Shown piece by piece: positions 51,870 to 60,158 of a DNA stretch of 64,000 bases (the stretch's first letter is position 1; each line of letters starts with the position of its first letter). The notes beneath the pieces were generated by a model. That model was not told where the DNA came from, ran no database searches, and was given only the letters and a program-made list of their open reading frames with translations. The DNA is taken from positions 1-64,000 of the forward strand of contig NZ_QUZK01000042.1 in the NCBI RefSeq assembly GCF_003410055.1, written 5' to 3'. The position numbers and the translations under genes are program-made. Source of the stretch: Wenzhouxiangella sediminis. Lineage in GTDB: Bacteria > Pseudomonadota > Gammaproteobacteria > Xanthomonadales > Wenzhouxiangellaceae.

Positions 51870-53378
51870 CTAGTGGGTCCCAAGGGGCAACTCGATGACG
51901 AAGACAGCGGACCAGCCGGCTTGTTCGACCAGGTCGACGTCGCCGCGGTGAGCCCGCACGAGGTCGCGGCAGATGGCAAGCCCGAGCCCGCTGCCGGGGC
52001 GCGTTCTGTTGCTCGGGCTGCTGCCGCGGTAGAAGGGTTCGAACAGTCGGCTTCGATCCTGGGCCGGCACGCCGGGACCCCGATCGGCGACCCGGATCAG
52101 CGCTCGGTCGCCGTGGCGTTCGACTTCGACCGCCACGGTGCTGCCCGGGGGCGAGAACTTCAGCGCGTTGGTCACCAGGTTGTCGACGGCGGTACTGAGC
52201 ATGTCCGGATCGACGCTCAGCCCGACCCCGGACGGCTGTCCCCGCCGGATCCGGATTCGATTGGCCTCGATGCTGAGCCGATGGCTTTCGATCACCTGGC
52301 TGACGAGTTCATCCAGCGAGACATTGTCCCGGCGCATGGGCTCGGGCCGTGCCTGCAGCCGATTGAAGCGAAGCAGGTTCTCGATCTGTTCCTGGAGACG
52401 CGTGATGTTGGACTGGATGATGCCGACGACTTCCCGTTGCTGATTGCCCAGGCGCCCGAAGCTCTGGTCGGCGAGCAGGCTGGTGCCCTCGCGGATGGCG
52501 CTCAGGGGCGTCTTCAGCTCGTGCGACACCTGGCCGACGAGCTGTCGCCGCTCGCGTTCGGTTCGAACCAGGCGTCGACGGACCCACTCCAGTCGGGTCG
52601 ACAGTGCTCGCAGGTCGCGGGGGCTGGTCACTTGTTCGATGCGTGCGCGCTCGGGCTGGGCCAGCGCCCGCATGCCCCGGTCCAGACGGCGGATGCGCCG
52701 GTTGAGGAAGCTGGCCATCAGCAGGGCCAGCAGGATCGCGACCGGCACGGTCGAAACGAGACTCAGGAGGGAAACGTTCCGGGCCGATTCTCCCATGGCT
52801 TCCAGCCGCCGCAGCTCGCGCTCCGAAGCGTTCTCGGTCGCTACCAGCAACCGGTTCGCATCCGCGGCGAGCTCCTCGAAGGGCCCGGAAAGACGAGGCG
52901 GCCATTCGGCACCGTCGCCGAGGTCCGCGGCCAGCCGATGCAGATTCCGACTCTGTTTCTTCATGCCGTCGATTCGCTCGCGCAGGGCATCGCGCTCGAC
53001 CAGCCGGGCAAAGGCGGCCAGTTCGTCGGTCAGGACCCGGCGGCGCTCGGAGAGGTTGGACCGTGCATCCGCATCCTGCAGAATCCGGAACTGCCTGGCC
53101 GCCCGCTCGAACGCAATGACCCGGTCACCGATCTGCCGGGCCGACTGCGTGGCCGAGATCGTGCGCTCGAGCAGCTGCTCGCTCTGGCGGGTGACCCGGT
53201 CGATCTGTTGGCTCGAGACGATCAGCCCGACCAGCAGCGGAAAAGCGACCAGCGCAAAGCCGGCCAGTTGGAGCGTCAGTACCGATTGCGTGCGCAGACG
53301 TCGCCGCAAGCGGCGCCACGCGCCGCTCCGGCCTCTTCTCTCCCCCCTTGTTTCCGTCCGTGCACCATGGTCGCTCAA
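51870..53378 (-). CDS. glrK: Sensor histidine kinase GlrK (QseE)
   Basis: The 502-residue kinase has a basic N-terminus, TM1 (about 37-55), a periplasmic helical sensor region, TM2 (about 205-225), a HAMP-like segment, the H-box [15 protein letters not shown] and the ATPase N ([10 protein letters not shown]), G1 (DRGPGVP) and G2 (GSGLGLAI) boxes. The H-box sequence is close to enterobacterial GlrK. It begins the three-gene operon. Confidence 0.94.
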   Translation of the reverse strand: MSDHGARTETRGERRGRSGAWRRLRRRLRTQSVLTLQLAGFALVAFPLLVGLIVSSQQIDRVTRQSEQLLERTISATQSARQIGDRVIAFERAARQFRILQDADARSNLSERRRVLTDELAAFARLVERDALRERIDGMKKQSRNLHRLAADLGDGAEWPPRLSGPFEELAADANRLLVATENASERELRRLEAMGESARNVSLLSLVSTVPVAILLALLMASFLNRRIRRLDRGMRALAQPERARIEQVTSPRDLRALSTRLEWVRRRLVRTERERRQLVGQVSHELKTPLSAIREGTSLLADQSFGRLGNQQREVVGIIQSNITRLQEQIENLLRFNRLQARPEPMRRDNVSLDELVSQVIESHRLSIEANRIRIRRGQPSGVGLSVDPDMLSTAVDNLVTNALKFSPPGSTVAVEVERHGDRALIRVADRGPGVPAQDRSRLFEPFYRGSSPSNRTRPGSGLGLAICRDLVRAHRGDVDLVEQAGWSAVFVIELPLGTH

Positions 53379-53448
53379 GGGGCGATTGCGCCTCTCTGGT
53401 TCCTGGTCGACAGCGACAGTATCGATGTGGGGGGTGGTCGCTTACAAG

Positions 53449-54405
53449 CTAGCTCGTCGCCCGATCGAGCCTGTCGCGTATGGCCGACCAGGCCGATTCT
53501 TCGGGGAGCCGCTGTACGAGAATCCGCCTGGCGCCCCGGTGGTCGAGTTGTCGCAAGGCCGCGTAAAGGCCTCGGGCATAGAGTTTCGGATCTTCGGGCA
53601 GCGACTGCCAGGCCCTGAAGCCGCCCGGATCGGGCGTGTCCCCCAGTGCGAGGACGGCTGCGTCGGGGTCGGGTCGAACAAGGACTTCGGCATCGACGAG
53701 CTCGACTTTCGTTTCGGGAGCGTAGTGCGACGGCAGTCGGCCCGAGGCCCTCGGGCCTTCCGACTCGCCGGCCAGGTTCGGTGTGTCACCCAGCACGCCT
53801 GCAAGCTGTTCGATGCTGATCATGCCGGGGCGAAGGACCCGGGGGTAGGGGCCGCTGCAATCGACGATGGTCGATTCGACGCCGACATTGCAGGGGCCGC
53901 CGTCGATCACGGCGGCGACGCTGTCGCGGCCCTCGAATTCGCTGACGACATGATCGGCGGCGGTCGGGCTGATGCGGCCGAAGCGGTTGGCCGAGGGGGC
54001 GGCGACGGCGCGGTCGAGGATCTTCAGCAGCCTGAGGGTGACGGGGTGGCCGGGTACGCGCAGGCCGACGGTCTGCTGTCCGCCCGTCACGATGTCGCTT
54101 ACCCGATCGGCCTTGGGCAGGATGAGGGTGAGCGGGCCGGGCCAGAAGGCGCGGGCGAGCTTGCGCGCGGTTTCGGGTACTTCGGCGGCCCAGTCGTCCA
54201 TGGCCTCGATGCCCGGCAGGTGGACGATCAGCGGATGGTCGGCCGGCCGCCCCTTGGCGGCGAAGATGGCGCGCACGGCTTCGGGTTCGTCGGCGACGCC
54301 TGCCAGCCCGTAGACGGTTTCGGTGGGTACGGCGACGAGTTCTCCGCGGCGCAGCAGGTCCGCGGCGCGTTGCAGATCCTCTTCGCTGTCGCCGAGGCGG
54401 ATCAC
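53449..54405 (-). CDS. tsaC: L-threonylcarbamoyladenylate synthase, Sua5 type
   Basis: The enzyme joins threonine, bicarbonate/CO2 and ATP to make threonylcarbamoyl-AMP for the tRNA t6A modification. The 318-residue protein has the YrdC domain (VPTETVYGLAGVA, K51 in FAAKGRP, SANRFGRISPT) and the extra C-terminal Sua5 domain after a PxxHYAP linker (LPSHYAPETKVELV). Its start overlaps the sbtB stop by 4 bp, making it the last gene of the pyrC-sbtA-sbtB run. Confidence 0.93.
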   Translation of the reverse strand: MIRLGDSEEDLQRAADLLRRGELVAVPTETVYGLAGVADEPEAVRAIFAAKGRPADHPLIVHLPGIEAMDDWAAEVPETARKLARAFWPGPLTLILPKADRVSDIVTGGQQTVGLRVPGHPVTLRLLKILDRAVAAPSANRFGRISPTAADHVVSEFEGRDSVAAVIDGGPCNVGVESTIVDCSGPYPRVLRPGMISIEQLAGVLGDTPNLAGESEGPRASGRLPSHYAPETKVELVDAEVLVRPDPDAAVLALGDTPDPGGFRAWQSLPEDPKLYARGLYAALRQLDHRGARRILVQRLPEESAWSAIRDRLDRATS

Positions 54406-54719
54406 GGCTGGAATTTCTCCGGGCGAAGCACTTCCACGTCGGACAGCGTGAGGATCATGGCGTAGTTGTCGTAGTAGTGCTGTTTGAGGTGCCGTGCGAT
54501 CCTCAGCGCCGTCTCGTCGTCGCAGATGACTTCCACGCGGATGTTGCTGTCGGCTTCCCAGCCGGCGTCGCGCACACCGCGCTGGCCGCGTCCGCGGGCG
54601 TTGGTGATCGTGTAGCCGGGCGCGCCGAGCTTGTCGAGGTCGCGCGTGAGGTGGGTCTCCAGCGCGGCTTCGGTGATGACCGTCAGGAGCTTTCGCCGGT
54701 AGTCTTCCTGGATGGGCAT
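54402..54719 (-). CDS. sbtB: PII-like regulator SbtB
   Basis: The 105-residue protein matches the SbtB class of PII-like proteins: KLLTVITEAALE, then GAPGYTITNARGRGQRGVRD (the T-loop base region) and the closing strand YAMILTLSDVEVL. It lacks the CGPxGC C-terminal loop of cyanobacterial SbtB. SbtB proteins bind adenine nucleotides and control the SbtA transporter, whose gene is 19 bp upstream. Confidence 0.87.
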   Translation of the reverse strand: MPIQEDYRRKLLTVITEAALETHLTRDLDKLGAPGYTITNARGRGQRGVRDAGWEADSNIRVEVICDDETALRIARHLKQHYYDNYAMILTLSDVEVLRPEKFQP

Positions 54720-54738
54720 GGCGTTCGTCTCCTCTTGC

Positions 54739-55674
54739 CTATAGGGTCCGGTGGATGAATTCCGACAGCTGCCAGTACAGGGGAATGCCGACCAGCACGT
54801 TGAACGGGAAGGTGATGCCCAGCGAGGCCGTCAGCGACAGCGTCGGGTTCGCTTCCGGCACCGAGATGCGCATGGCCGCGGGCACCGCGATGTAGGAGGC
54901 GCTCGCGGCCAGTACGGCCATCAGCATGGTGCCGCCTTCCGACATGCCCAGCAACCAGCCGGTGGTGGCGCCGACGACCGAGCCGAAAAGCGGCATGGCG
55001 ACGCCGAATGCGATGAGGAACAATCCGTAGCGTTTCAGGCTGCCTGCGCGCGAGGCGGCGATCAGGCCCATCTCGAGCAGGAAGATCGCCAGAATGCCCT
55101 TGAACAGGTCCATGAACAGCGGCTCGATGGCCTTCAGGCCTTCCGGATCGGACAACCAGCCGATTAACAGGCCGCCGATGAGCAGCACGATGCCCTTGCC
55201 GAGGAAGACTTCGTGGGCGACGTCGCCCCACTTGGTGTCGCTGGACAACCCGCGGGCGAGCACGATGCCGACCAGGATGGCCGGAATCTCGAGGACGACC
55301 AGCAGCAGCGGCAGGTGGGGTTCGTAGCCGATCTCGCGGGTGGCCAGCCAGGCGACCGCGACCGCGTAGGTGCCGACGCTCACCGAACCGTAGTGGGCCG
55401 CGATCGAGGCGGCGTCCGCGCGCGCGAAACGGCCCAGCTTGTGCAGCAGCGGGAAGGCGACCAGCGGCATCAGCAGGCCGATCATCAGCGTGGCCAGAAC
55501 CGACGGCGCCAGGTCGAGGAAGGGCTGCTTCTGCAGCTCGATGCCGCCCTTCAGGCCGATCGACAACAGCAGCAGGATCGAGACGAAGTCGTAGACAGCC
55601 TGCGGCAGCCTCAACTCCGATTTCAGCAGCCCGGCAGCGAGGCCGAGCAGGAAAAACAGGATGATCGGGTCCAT
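54739..55674 (-). CDS. sbtA: SbtA-type sodium-dependent bicarbonate transporter
   Basis: The 311-residue membrane protein has about ten helices in two inverted halves and family segments LLLLSIGLKGGIEL, HYGSVSVGTYAVA and SYIAVPAAMRIS. The latter match the substrate-binding GSVS and YIAVPAA motifs of SbtA. It should import HCO3- with Na+. The sbtB gene follows directly. It starts 9 bp after the pyrC stop. Confidence 0.9.
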   Translation of the reverse strand: MDPIILFFLLGLAAGLLKSELRLPQAVYDFVSILLLLSIGLKGGIELQKQPFLDLAPSVLATLMIGLLMPLVAFPLLHKLGRFARADAASIAAHYGSVSVGTYAVAVAWLATREIGYEPHLPLLLVVLEIPAILVGIVLARGLSSDTKWGDVAHEVFLGKGIVLLIGGLLIGWLSDPEGLKAIEPLFMDLFKGILAIFLLEMGLIAASRAGSLKRYGLFLIAFGVAMPLFGSVVGATTGWLLGMSEGGTMLMAVLAASASYIAVPAAMRISVPEANPTLSLTASLGITFPFNVLVGIPLYWQLSEFIHRTL

Positions 55675-55683
55675 GCGTGCTCG

Positions 55684-56748
55684 TCAGTCCTTGACCTGCC
55701 AGCCGATGCTCGCGCCGGCGCGCAGGGGGACGATGGTTTCGCCACCTGCGGCCAGTTCGGCATCCAGGGTCCACTCCCGCTTTTCCAGCGCGATGCGATC
55801 TTCGTGATGCGGCAGTCCGTAGAAGTCCGGTCCGTGCAGGCTGGCGAAGCTCTCGAGCTTGTCGAGCGCGCCGGCGGCTTCGAAGATCTCGGCATACAGT
55901 TCGATCGCCGCCGGCGCCGAGTAGATGCCGGCGCAGCCGCAGTCGGATTCCTTGGCATGCCTGGGGTGCGGGGCGCTGTCGGTGCCCAGGAAGAATCGCT
56001 CGTTGCCGCCGGTGGCCGCCGCGACCAGCGCCTGACGGTGCCGTTCGCGCTTGATCAGCGGCAGGCAGTAGTGGTGCGGCCGCAGGCCCCCTTCGAACAG
56101 GGCATTGCGGTTGTACATCAGGTGGTGGACGGTGATGGTCGCCGCGATCGGGCCCGGCGCGGATTTCACATAGTCGATCGCGTCCGCCGTGGTCGCGTGC
56201 TCGAGCACCATCTTCAGTTCGGGAAATCGCGGGCGCAGCTTCTCGAGATGACGCTCGATGAAGACCGCCTCGCGGTCGAAGACGTCGATGTCGCCGTCGG
56301 TGACCTCGCCGTGCATCAAAAGCGGCACGCCGTGCCTTTCCATGGCCTCGAGCACCGGGTAGACGCGCTCGAGATCGCGCACGCCGGAGTCGGAGTTGGT
56401 GGTCGCGCCGGCCGGGTAGTACTTGACCGCGTGCACGAAGTCGCTTTCGGCCGCCTCGCGAATGTCTTCGGGCGTGGTGGTCTCGGTGAGATACAGGGTC
56501 ATGAGCGGCTCGAAGCTGCTGCCTTCGGGCAGCGCGGCCAGGATGCGGTCGCGATAGGCGCGAGCATCTTCGAGGCTTCGCACCGGCGGCTTGAGGTTGG
56601 GCATGACGATGGCTCGGCCGAACACGCGCGCGGTAGCCGGGACCACGGCGGCCAGCATGTCGCCGTCTCTCAGGTGCAGGTGCCAGTCGTCGGGGCGTCG
56701 AATCTCGATGCGGTTCACTGCGGTGTCGTCAAATGGGTTCAGGGGCAT
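55684..56748 (-). CDS. pyrC: Dihydroorotase, PyrC type
   Basis: The third enzyme of pyrimidine synthesis, closing carbamoyl-aspartate to dihydroorotate. The 354-residue protein has the zinc motif HLHLRDG (H23, H25), the carboxylated lysine K109 in [12 protein letters not shown], later histidines in HGEVTD and EHATTADA, and the catalytic Asp in FLGTDSAPH. Length fits the class II enzyme of gammaproteobacteria. First gene of the pyrC-sbtA-sbtB-tsaC run. Confidence 0.96.
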   Translation of the reverse strand: MPLNPFDDTAVNRIEIRRPDDWHLHLRDGDMLAAVVPATARVFGRAIVMPNLKPPVRSLEDARAYRDRILAALPEGSSFEPLMTLYLTETTTPEDIREAAESDFVHAVKYYPAGATTNSDSGVRDLERVYPVLEAMERHGVPLLMHGEVTDGDIDVFDREAVFIERHLEKLRPRFPELKMVLEHATTADAIDYVKSAPGPIAATITVHHLMYNRNALFEGGLRPHHYCLPLIKRERHRQALVAAATGGNERFFLGTDSAPHPRHAKESDCGCAGIYSAPAAIELYAEIFEAAGALDKLESFASLHGPDFYGLPHHEDRIALEKREWTLDAELAAGGETIVPLRAGASIGWQVKD

Positions 56749-56817
56749 TTTAGTCGCTCGATCCGGTCTGCGCTGAGCGACGCATTTCCGCTATTGACCG
56801 GATCCGCGCGGCTGAGG

Positions 56818-56840
56818 ATAATGAAAAGATATAACATTAC
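56818..56840 (+). promoter_or_regulatory. Possible Zur-like box upstream of the His-rich TonB receptor
   Basis: TATAACATTAC at 56830-56840 matches 10 of 11 bases of a Zur half-site, and AATG in the left half keeps AATG-N11-CATT symmetry. The left half is otherwise poor. It lies 37 bp upstream of the receptor start. Confidence 0.4.
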
Positions 56841-56876
56841 ATAAGCATCCCTTTAGCGGAACTCATGGAGACCCCA

Positions 56877-59087
56877 ATGATTCGATCGATCCTTCTCGCG
56901 GCCGGCCTGCTGCCCGTGGCCGCGCTGGCGCAGGAAGCGAACCAGGAACCCGAATCCCACACCGAGCGCGGCGAGCTCGAAAAAATGGTGGTCAGTGCGC
57001 TGCCGATCGCGCGCAGCAAGCTGGATTCCGCCCAGCCCATCGATGTGCTTTTCGGTGAAGAACTCGACGACCGACGCGGCATGACCCTGGGAGAGACCCT
57101 CATGCAGCAGCCCGGCGTGCATTCGACCAGTTACGGCCCCGGTGCCGGCCGCCCCGTGATTCGCGGCCTGGGCGGCGGTCGCGTGCAGGTGCTCGAAGAC
57201 AGCCTGCCGGCGGTCGACGTGTCGGCTCAGTCCGACGATCATGCGGTGAGCGTCGAACCGATGCTGATCGACCGCGTGGAGATCCTGCGCGGCCCGGCCA
57301 CGCTGTTGTTCGGTTCCGGGGCCGTCGGTGGGGTGGTCAACGTGATCAACGGACGCATTCCCGATTCCGTTCCCGATCGCGCCCTGGAAGGTCGCTTCGA
57401 ACTGCGTGGCAATACGGTTGCCGACGAACGCACCGGGGTGCTCCGCCTGGACGGCGGTTCGGGCAACTGGGCCTGGAATGTTTCGGGCTCCTGGCGCGAT
57501 GCCGACGACTACGAGATTCCCGGGGTGGCCGAGGCTGGTCATTCCGAAGACGACGGGCATGATCACGAGGACGATTCCGGCATCCTGCCCAACAGCTTCG
57601 TCGAGTCGCGGTCGGGCTCGGCCGGGTTGAGCTGGTTCGGGTCGCGTGGCTTCTTCGGCGTTTCCCTCAAGCAGTACGAGACCGAATACGGGATTCCCGC
57701 GCCCCATGCAGCTCACGGGGAAGAGGAGGAAGAGCACGGCCACGACGATCACGGTCTCGATGCCTTCCGATATGTGTTGCTGTCCGAGGACGATCACGGT
57801 GAAGAAGATCACGAAGGTGAGGACGTCTACATCGATCTCGAGCAGACGCGCTGGGATGCGAAGGGCGCGTTGAACGAGCCCCTGCCGGGCTTCACCCGTG
57901 CGACCCTGCGCGCTAGCTACAGCGAATACACGCACGCGGAGCGGGCGGTTGAATCCGGTCACTCGGAAGAGGAGCCGGATCACGCGGACGAGCATGCCCA
58001 CACCGTCTTCGATGTCGAAGCCTGGAATGCCCGCCTCGAACTCGAGCACAGGCCCGTTGCGGGCTGGCGCGGCGCGCTGGGATTCCAGTTCGAGGACGAA
58101 ACCCTGGCGGCGATGGGTGATGAAGCCTACGTGCCGGACGGGGAGTCGCTGTCCTGGGCCCTGTTCGCCCTGGAGGAAAGGGACACCGGCCCGCTCACCT
58201 GGACGCTGGGCGCGCGCCTGGAACGCAACGAGATCGAAGTCGACGAGCTGATCGAGAGTCACGGGCACGAAGACGAGCACGGGGACGAGCATGGGGAAGA
58301 CCATGACGTCCCGCTGCGGCGCACATTCACCACGGTATCGGGAAGCGCAGGTGTGCTCTGGCGGATGAACGAGCGCTGGCAGTCTTCTCTGAACTATGCC
58401 TACGCCCAGCGCGCGCCCTCCCAGGCCGACCTGTACGCCAACGGTCCGCACGCGGCCACGTTTACCTTCGAGCGCGGCGATGCCGACCTGGACGAGGAAG
58501 TGACCAACGGTATGGACTTCATCGTCCACCGGCACGGCGAAGACTTCGACCTGGAAGTCAGCCTGTTCTACAACGCCATCGACGATTTCATCTATCTGGA
58601 CGAGACCGGCGAGGAAATCGACGGCCTGCCGCTTCGACAAACGCGCCAGGAAGACGCGACCTTCTACGGCGGTGAGCTGCTGGCCGTCTGGCATCTGCCG
58701 CGAACGAGTCTGGGGCATTTCGACCTGCGCGCCGGCTACGACTGGGTGCGCGCTGAGCTCGACTCGGGCGAGAACCTGCCGCGAATCTCGCCGGCCCGCT
58801 ACATTGCCGGAATCGACTGGCACGGCGGCGACTTCCGCGGCAGCCTGAACTATCAGCACGTGACCGAGGCCGATGAGCTGGCGCCCAACGAGACGCCGAC
58901 CGACGGTTACGACATGCTCGATCTCAATCTCAGCTACTTCTTCAACCTGGGCGGCGCCGACCTGGAAGCCTTCGCCAAGCTCTCCAACCTGCTTGACGAG
59001 GAAGCCCGGGTGCACACCTCCTACCTGAAGAACTTCGCGCCGCTGCCGGGGCGCAACGTCGGGTTCGGTTTGCGCGGCCGGTTCTGA
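56877..59087 (+). CDS. TonB-dependent receptor with His-rich loops, ZnuD-like
   Basis: The 736-residue outer-membrane receptor has a signal peptide, a plug domain (VVSALPIARSKLD; GRPVIRGLGGGRVQVLED; GPATLLFGSGAVGGVVNV) and a 22-strand type barrel ending in a terminal Phe (RGRF). Four extracellular-loop stretches are rich in His/Asp/Glu (EDDGHDHEDD; EEEHGHDDH; HSEEEPDHADEHAH; HEDEHGDEHGEDHD), as in zinc receptors of the ZnuD kind. Zinc or a similar divalent metal is the likely substrate. The ATG at 56877 has GGAG 6 bp upstream; ATG 56865 is in frame and possible. Confidence 0.9.
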   Translation: MIRSILLAAGLLPVAALAQEANQEPESHTERGELEKMVVSALPIARSKLDSAQPIDVLFGEELDDRRGMTLGETLMQQPGVHSTSYGPGAGRPVIRGLGGGRVQVLEDSLPAVDVSAQSDDHAVSVEPMLIDRVEILRGPATLLFGSGAVGGVVNVINGRIPDSVPDRALEGRFELRGNTVADERTGVLRLDGGSGNWAWNVSGSWRDADDYEIPGVAEAGHSEDDGHDHEDDSGILPNSFVESRSGSAGLSWFGSRGFFGVSLKQYETEYGIPAPHAAHGEEEEEHGHDDHGLDAFRYVLLSEDDHGEEDHEGEDVYIDLEQTRWDAKGALNEPLPGFTRATLRASYSEYTHAERAVESGHSEEEPDHADEHAHTVFDVEAWNARLELEHRPVAGWRGALGFQFEDETLAAMGDEAYVPDGESLSWALFALEERDTGPLTWTLGARLERNEIEVDELIESHGHEDEHGDEHGEDHDVPLRRTFTTVSGSAGVLWRMNERWQSSLNYAYAQRAPSQADLYANGPHAATFTFERGDADLDEEVTNGMDFIVHRHGEDFDLEVSLFYNAIDDFIYLDETGEEIDGLPLRQTRQEDATFYGGELLAVWHLPRTSLGHFDLRAGYDWVRAELDSGENLPRISPARYIAGIDWHGGDFRGSLNYQHVTEADELAPNETPTDGYDMLDLNLSYFFNLGGADLEAFAKLSNLLDEEARVHTSYLKNFAPLPGRNVGFGLRGRF

Positions 59088-59103
59088 ATCGGAACGCGGC
59101 GAC

Positions 59104-60051
59104 TCAGTCGGCCGGCCAGCTCATGCCGGCCGACTGCAGTCGTTCGACCAGGCCGGCGTCGAGCGGCGGCATGGCGCGGCGCAGATGGCTGCGGAAGGCT
59201 TCGGCCGCCGGCGTCATGATCCGCGTGGACTTCTGCAGGAGGTACCAGTACACCGGCGCGGGGAAATGCGGAACGTCGAGCATGACCAGCTTGCCGGCAT
59301 CCAGCTCCAGCTTGACGGCGTGCAGGGAAATAACGGCCAGACCATAGCCGCCGCGCACGGCCTGCTTGATGGCCTCGTTGCTGCCGAGTTCGAGCTTGGG
59401 CCGAAGTTCGGCGCCGAAACGGCCCAGCCAGTCGGCGGTCCATGAACGCGTGCCCGATCCCTGTTCCCGGACCACGAAGCGCGTCTTCGCCACCTGCCGG
59501 AAACGAAGCTCCCTGGATTCCGTCCAGGGGTGGTCGGGCGCGGCGATCATCACCAGGGGGTTGATGCCGACTTGCTCGCGCTCCAGCGCTCGCCTGTCCG
59601 GCGGGCGGGTCATCAGATACCAGTCGTCGAGGCCTTCGTCGAGTCGCTCGACCAGGGCCGAGCGCGGCATGATCCGAAGGCTCAGTTCGATGCCGGGGTG
59701 TTCGCGCTGGAAGCTGCCCAGGAGCCGCGGCATGAAGTACTCGGCCGTCGATACCGCCGCGATGCTCAAATGGCCGCGCTCGACGCCCTTGCGGGCGGCG
59801 AGCTGCTGCTCGAGACGCTGCAGGGGCTCGCGCACGTCGCGCGCGGCCTGCAAGACGTCGCGGCCGGCTTCGGTAAGGCGCAGTTGCCGCCCGACCACTT
59901 CGTAGAGCGGCATGCCGGCCGATTCGCTCAACTGCTTGAGCTGGATGGAGAGGGTCGGTGCGGTGAGATGCAGCTGCTCGGCCGCGCGCGCGATCGAGCC
60001 CGCCTCGGCCACGGTGCGGAAAATGAGCAACTGGTGCAGCGTCAAGTGCAT
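59104..60051 (-). CDS. LysR family regulator
   Basis: The 315-residue protein has an N-terminal LysR HTH (LLIFRTVAEAGSIARAAEQL, then TAPTLSIQLKQL) and a two-lobe effector domain. Its N-terminus (MHLTLHQLLIF) is like that of CbbR/CysB-type members. It is divergent from the isocitrate dehydrogenase gene across a 107-bp region with two dyads, which makes that gene its most likely target. Effector unknown. Confidence 0.93.
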   Translation of the reverse strand: MHLTLHQLLIFRTVAEAGSIARAAEQLHLTAPTLSIQLKQLSESAGMPLYEVVGRQLRLTEAGRDVLQAARDVREPLQRLEQQLAARKGVERGHLSIAAVSTAEYFMPRLLGSFQREHPGIELSLRIMPRSALVERLDEGLDDWYLMTRPPDRRALEREQVGINPLVMIAAPDHPWTESRELRFRQVAKTRFVVREQGSGTRSWTADWLGRFGAELRPKLELGSNEAIKQAVRGGYGLAVISLHAVKLELDAGKLVMLDVPHFPAPVYWYLLQKSTRIMTPAAEAFRSHLRRAMPPLDAGLVERLQSAGMSWPAD

Positions 60052-60060
60052 GGGTAAAGA

Positions 60061-60076
60061 ATAGATAAAAATCTAT
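60061..60076. promoter_or_regulatory. LysR-type operator candidate 1
   Basis: ATAGAT-AAAA-ATCTAT, a perfect 16-bp dyad, begins 10 bp upstream of the lysR start in the divergent promoter. Place and symmetry suit the autoregulatory site of a LysR protein. Confidence 0.55.
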
Positions 60077-60085
60077 GCAAACGCC

Positions 60086-60105
60086 AATAAAAATTAACTT
60101 TTATT
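60086..60105. promoter_or_regulatory. LysR-type operator candidate 2
   Basis: AATAAAA and TTTTATT, perfect 7-bp arms spaced by 6 bp, lie between the first dyad and the icd start. Two adjacent AT-rich sites are usual for LysR regulators bound as tetramers. Confidence 0.5.
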
Positions 60106-60158
60106 AATTGGAATGCCTTTCTAGACTGCTCGCCATGTTCAAGCGAGGAGGTCATTGC

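Noticed and set aside
56853-59015. 720-codon open frame antisense to the His-rich TonB receptor
   Set aside because: Opposite strand has plug and barrel motifs; this frame has none.
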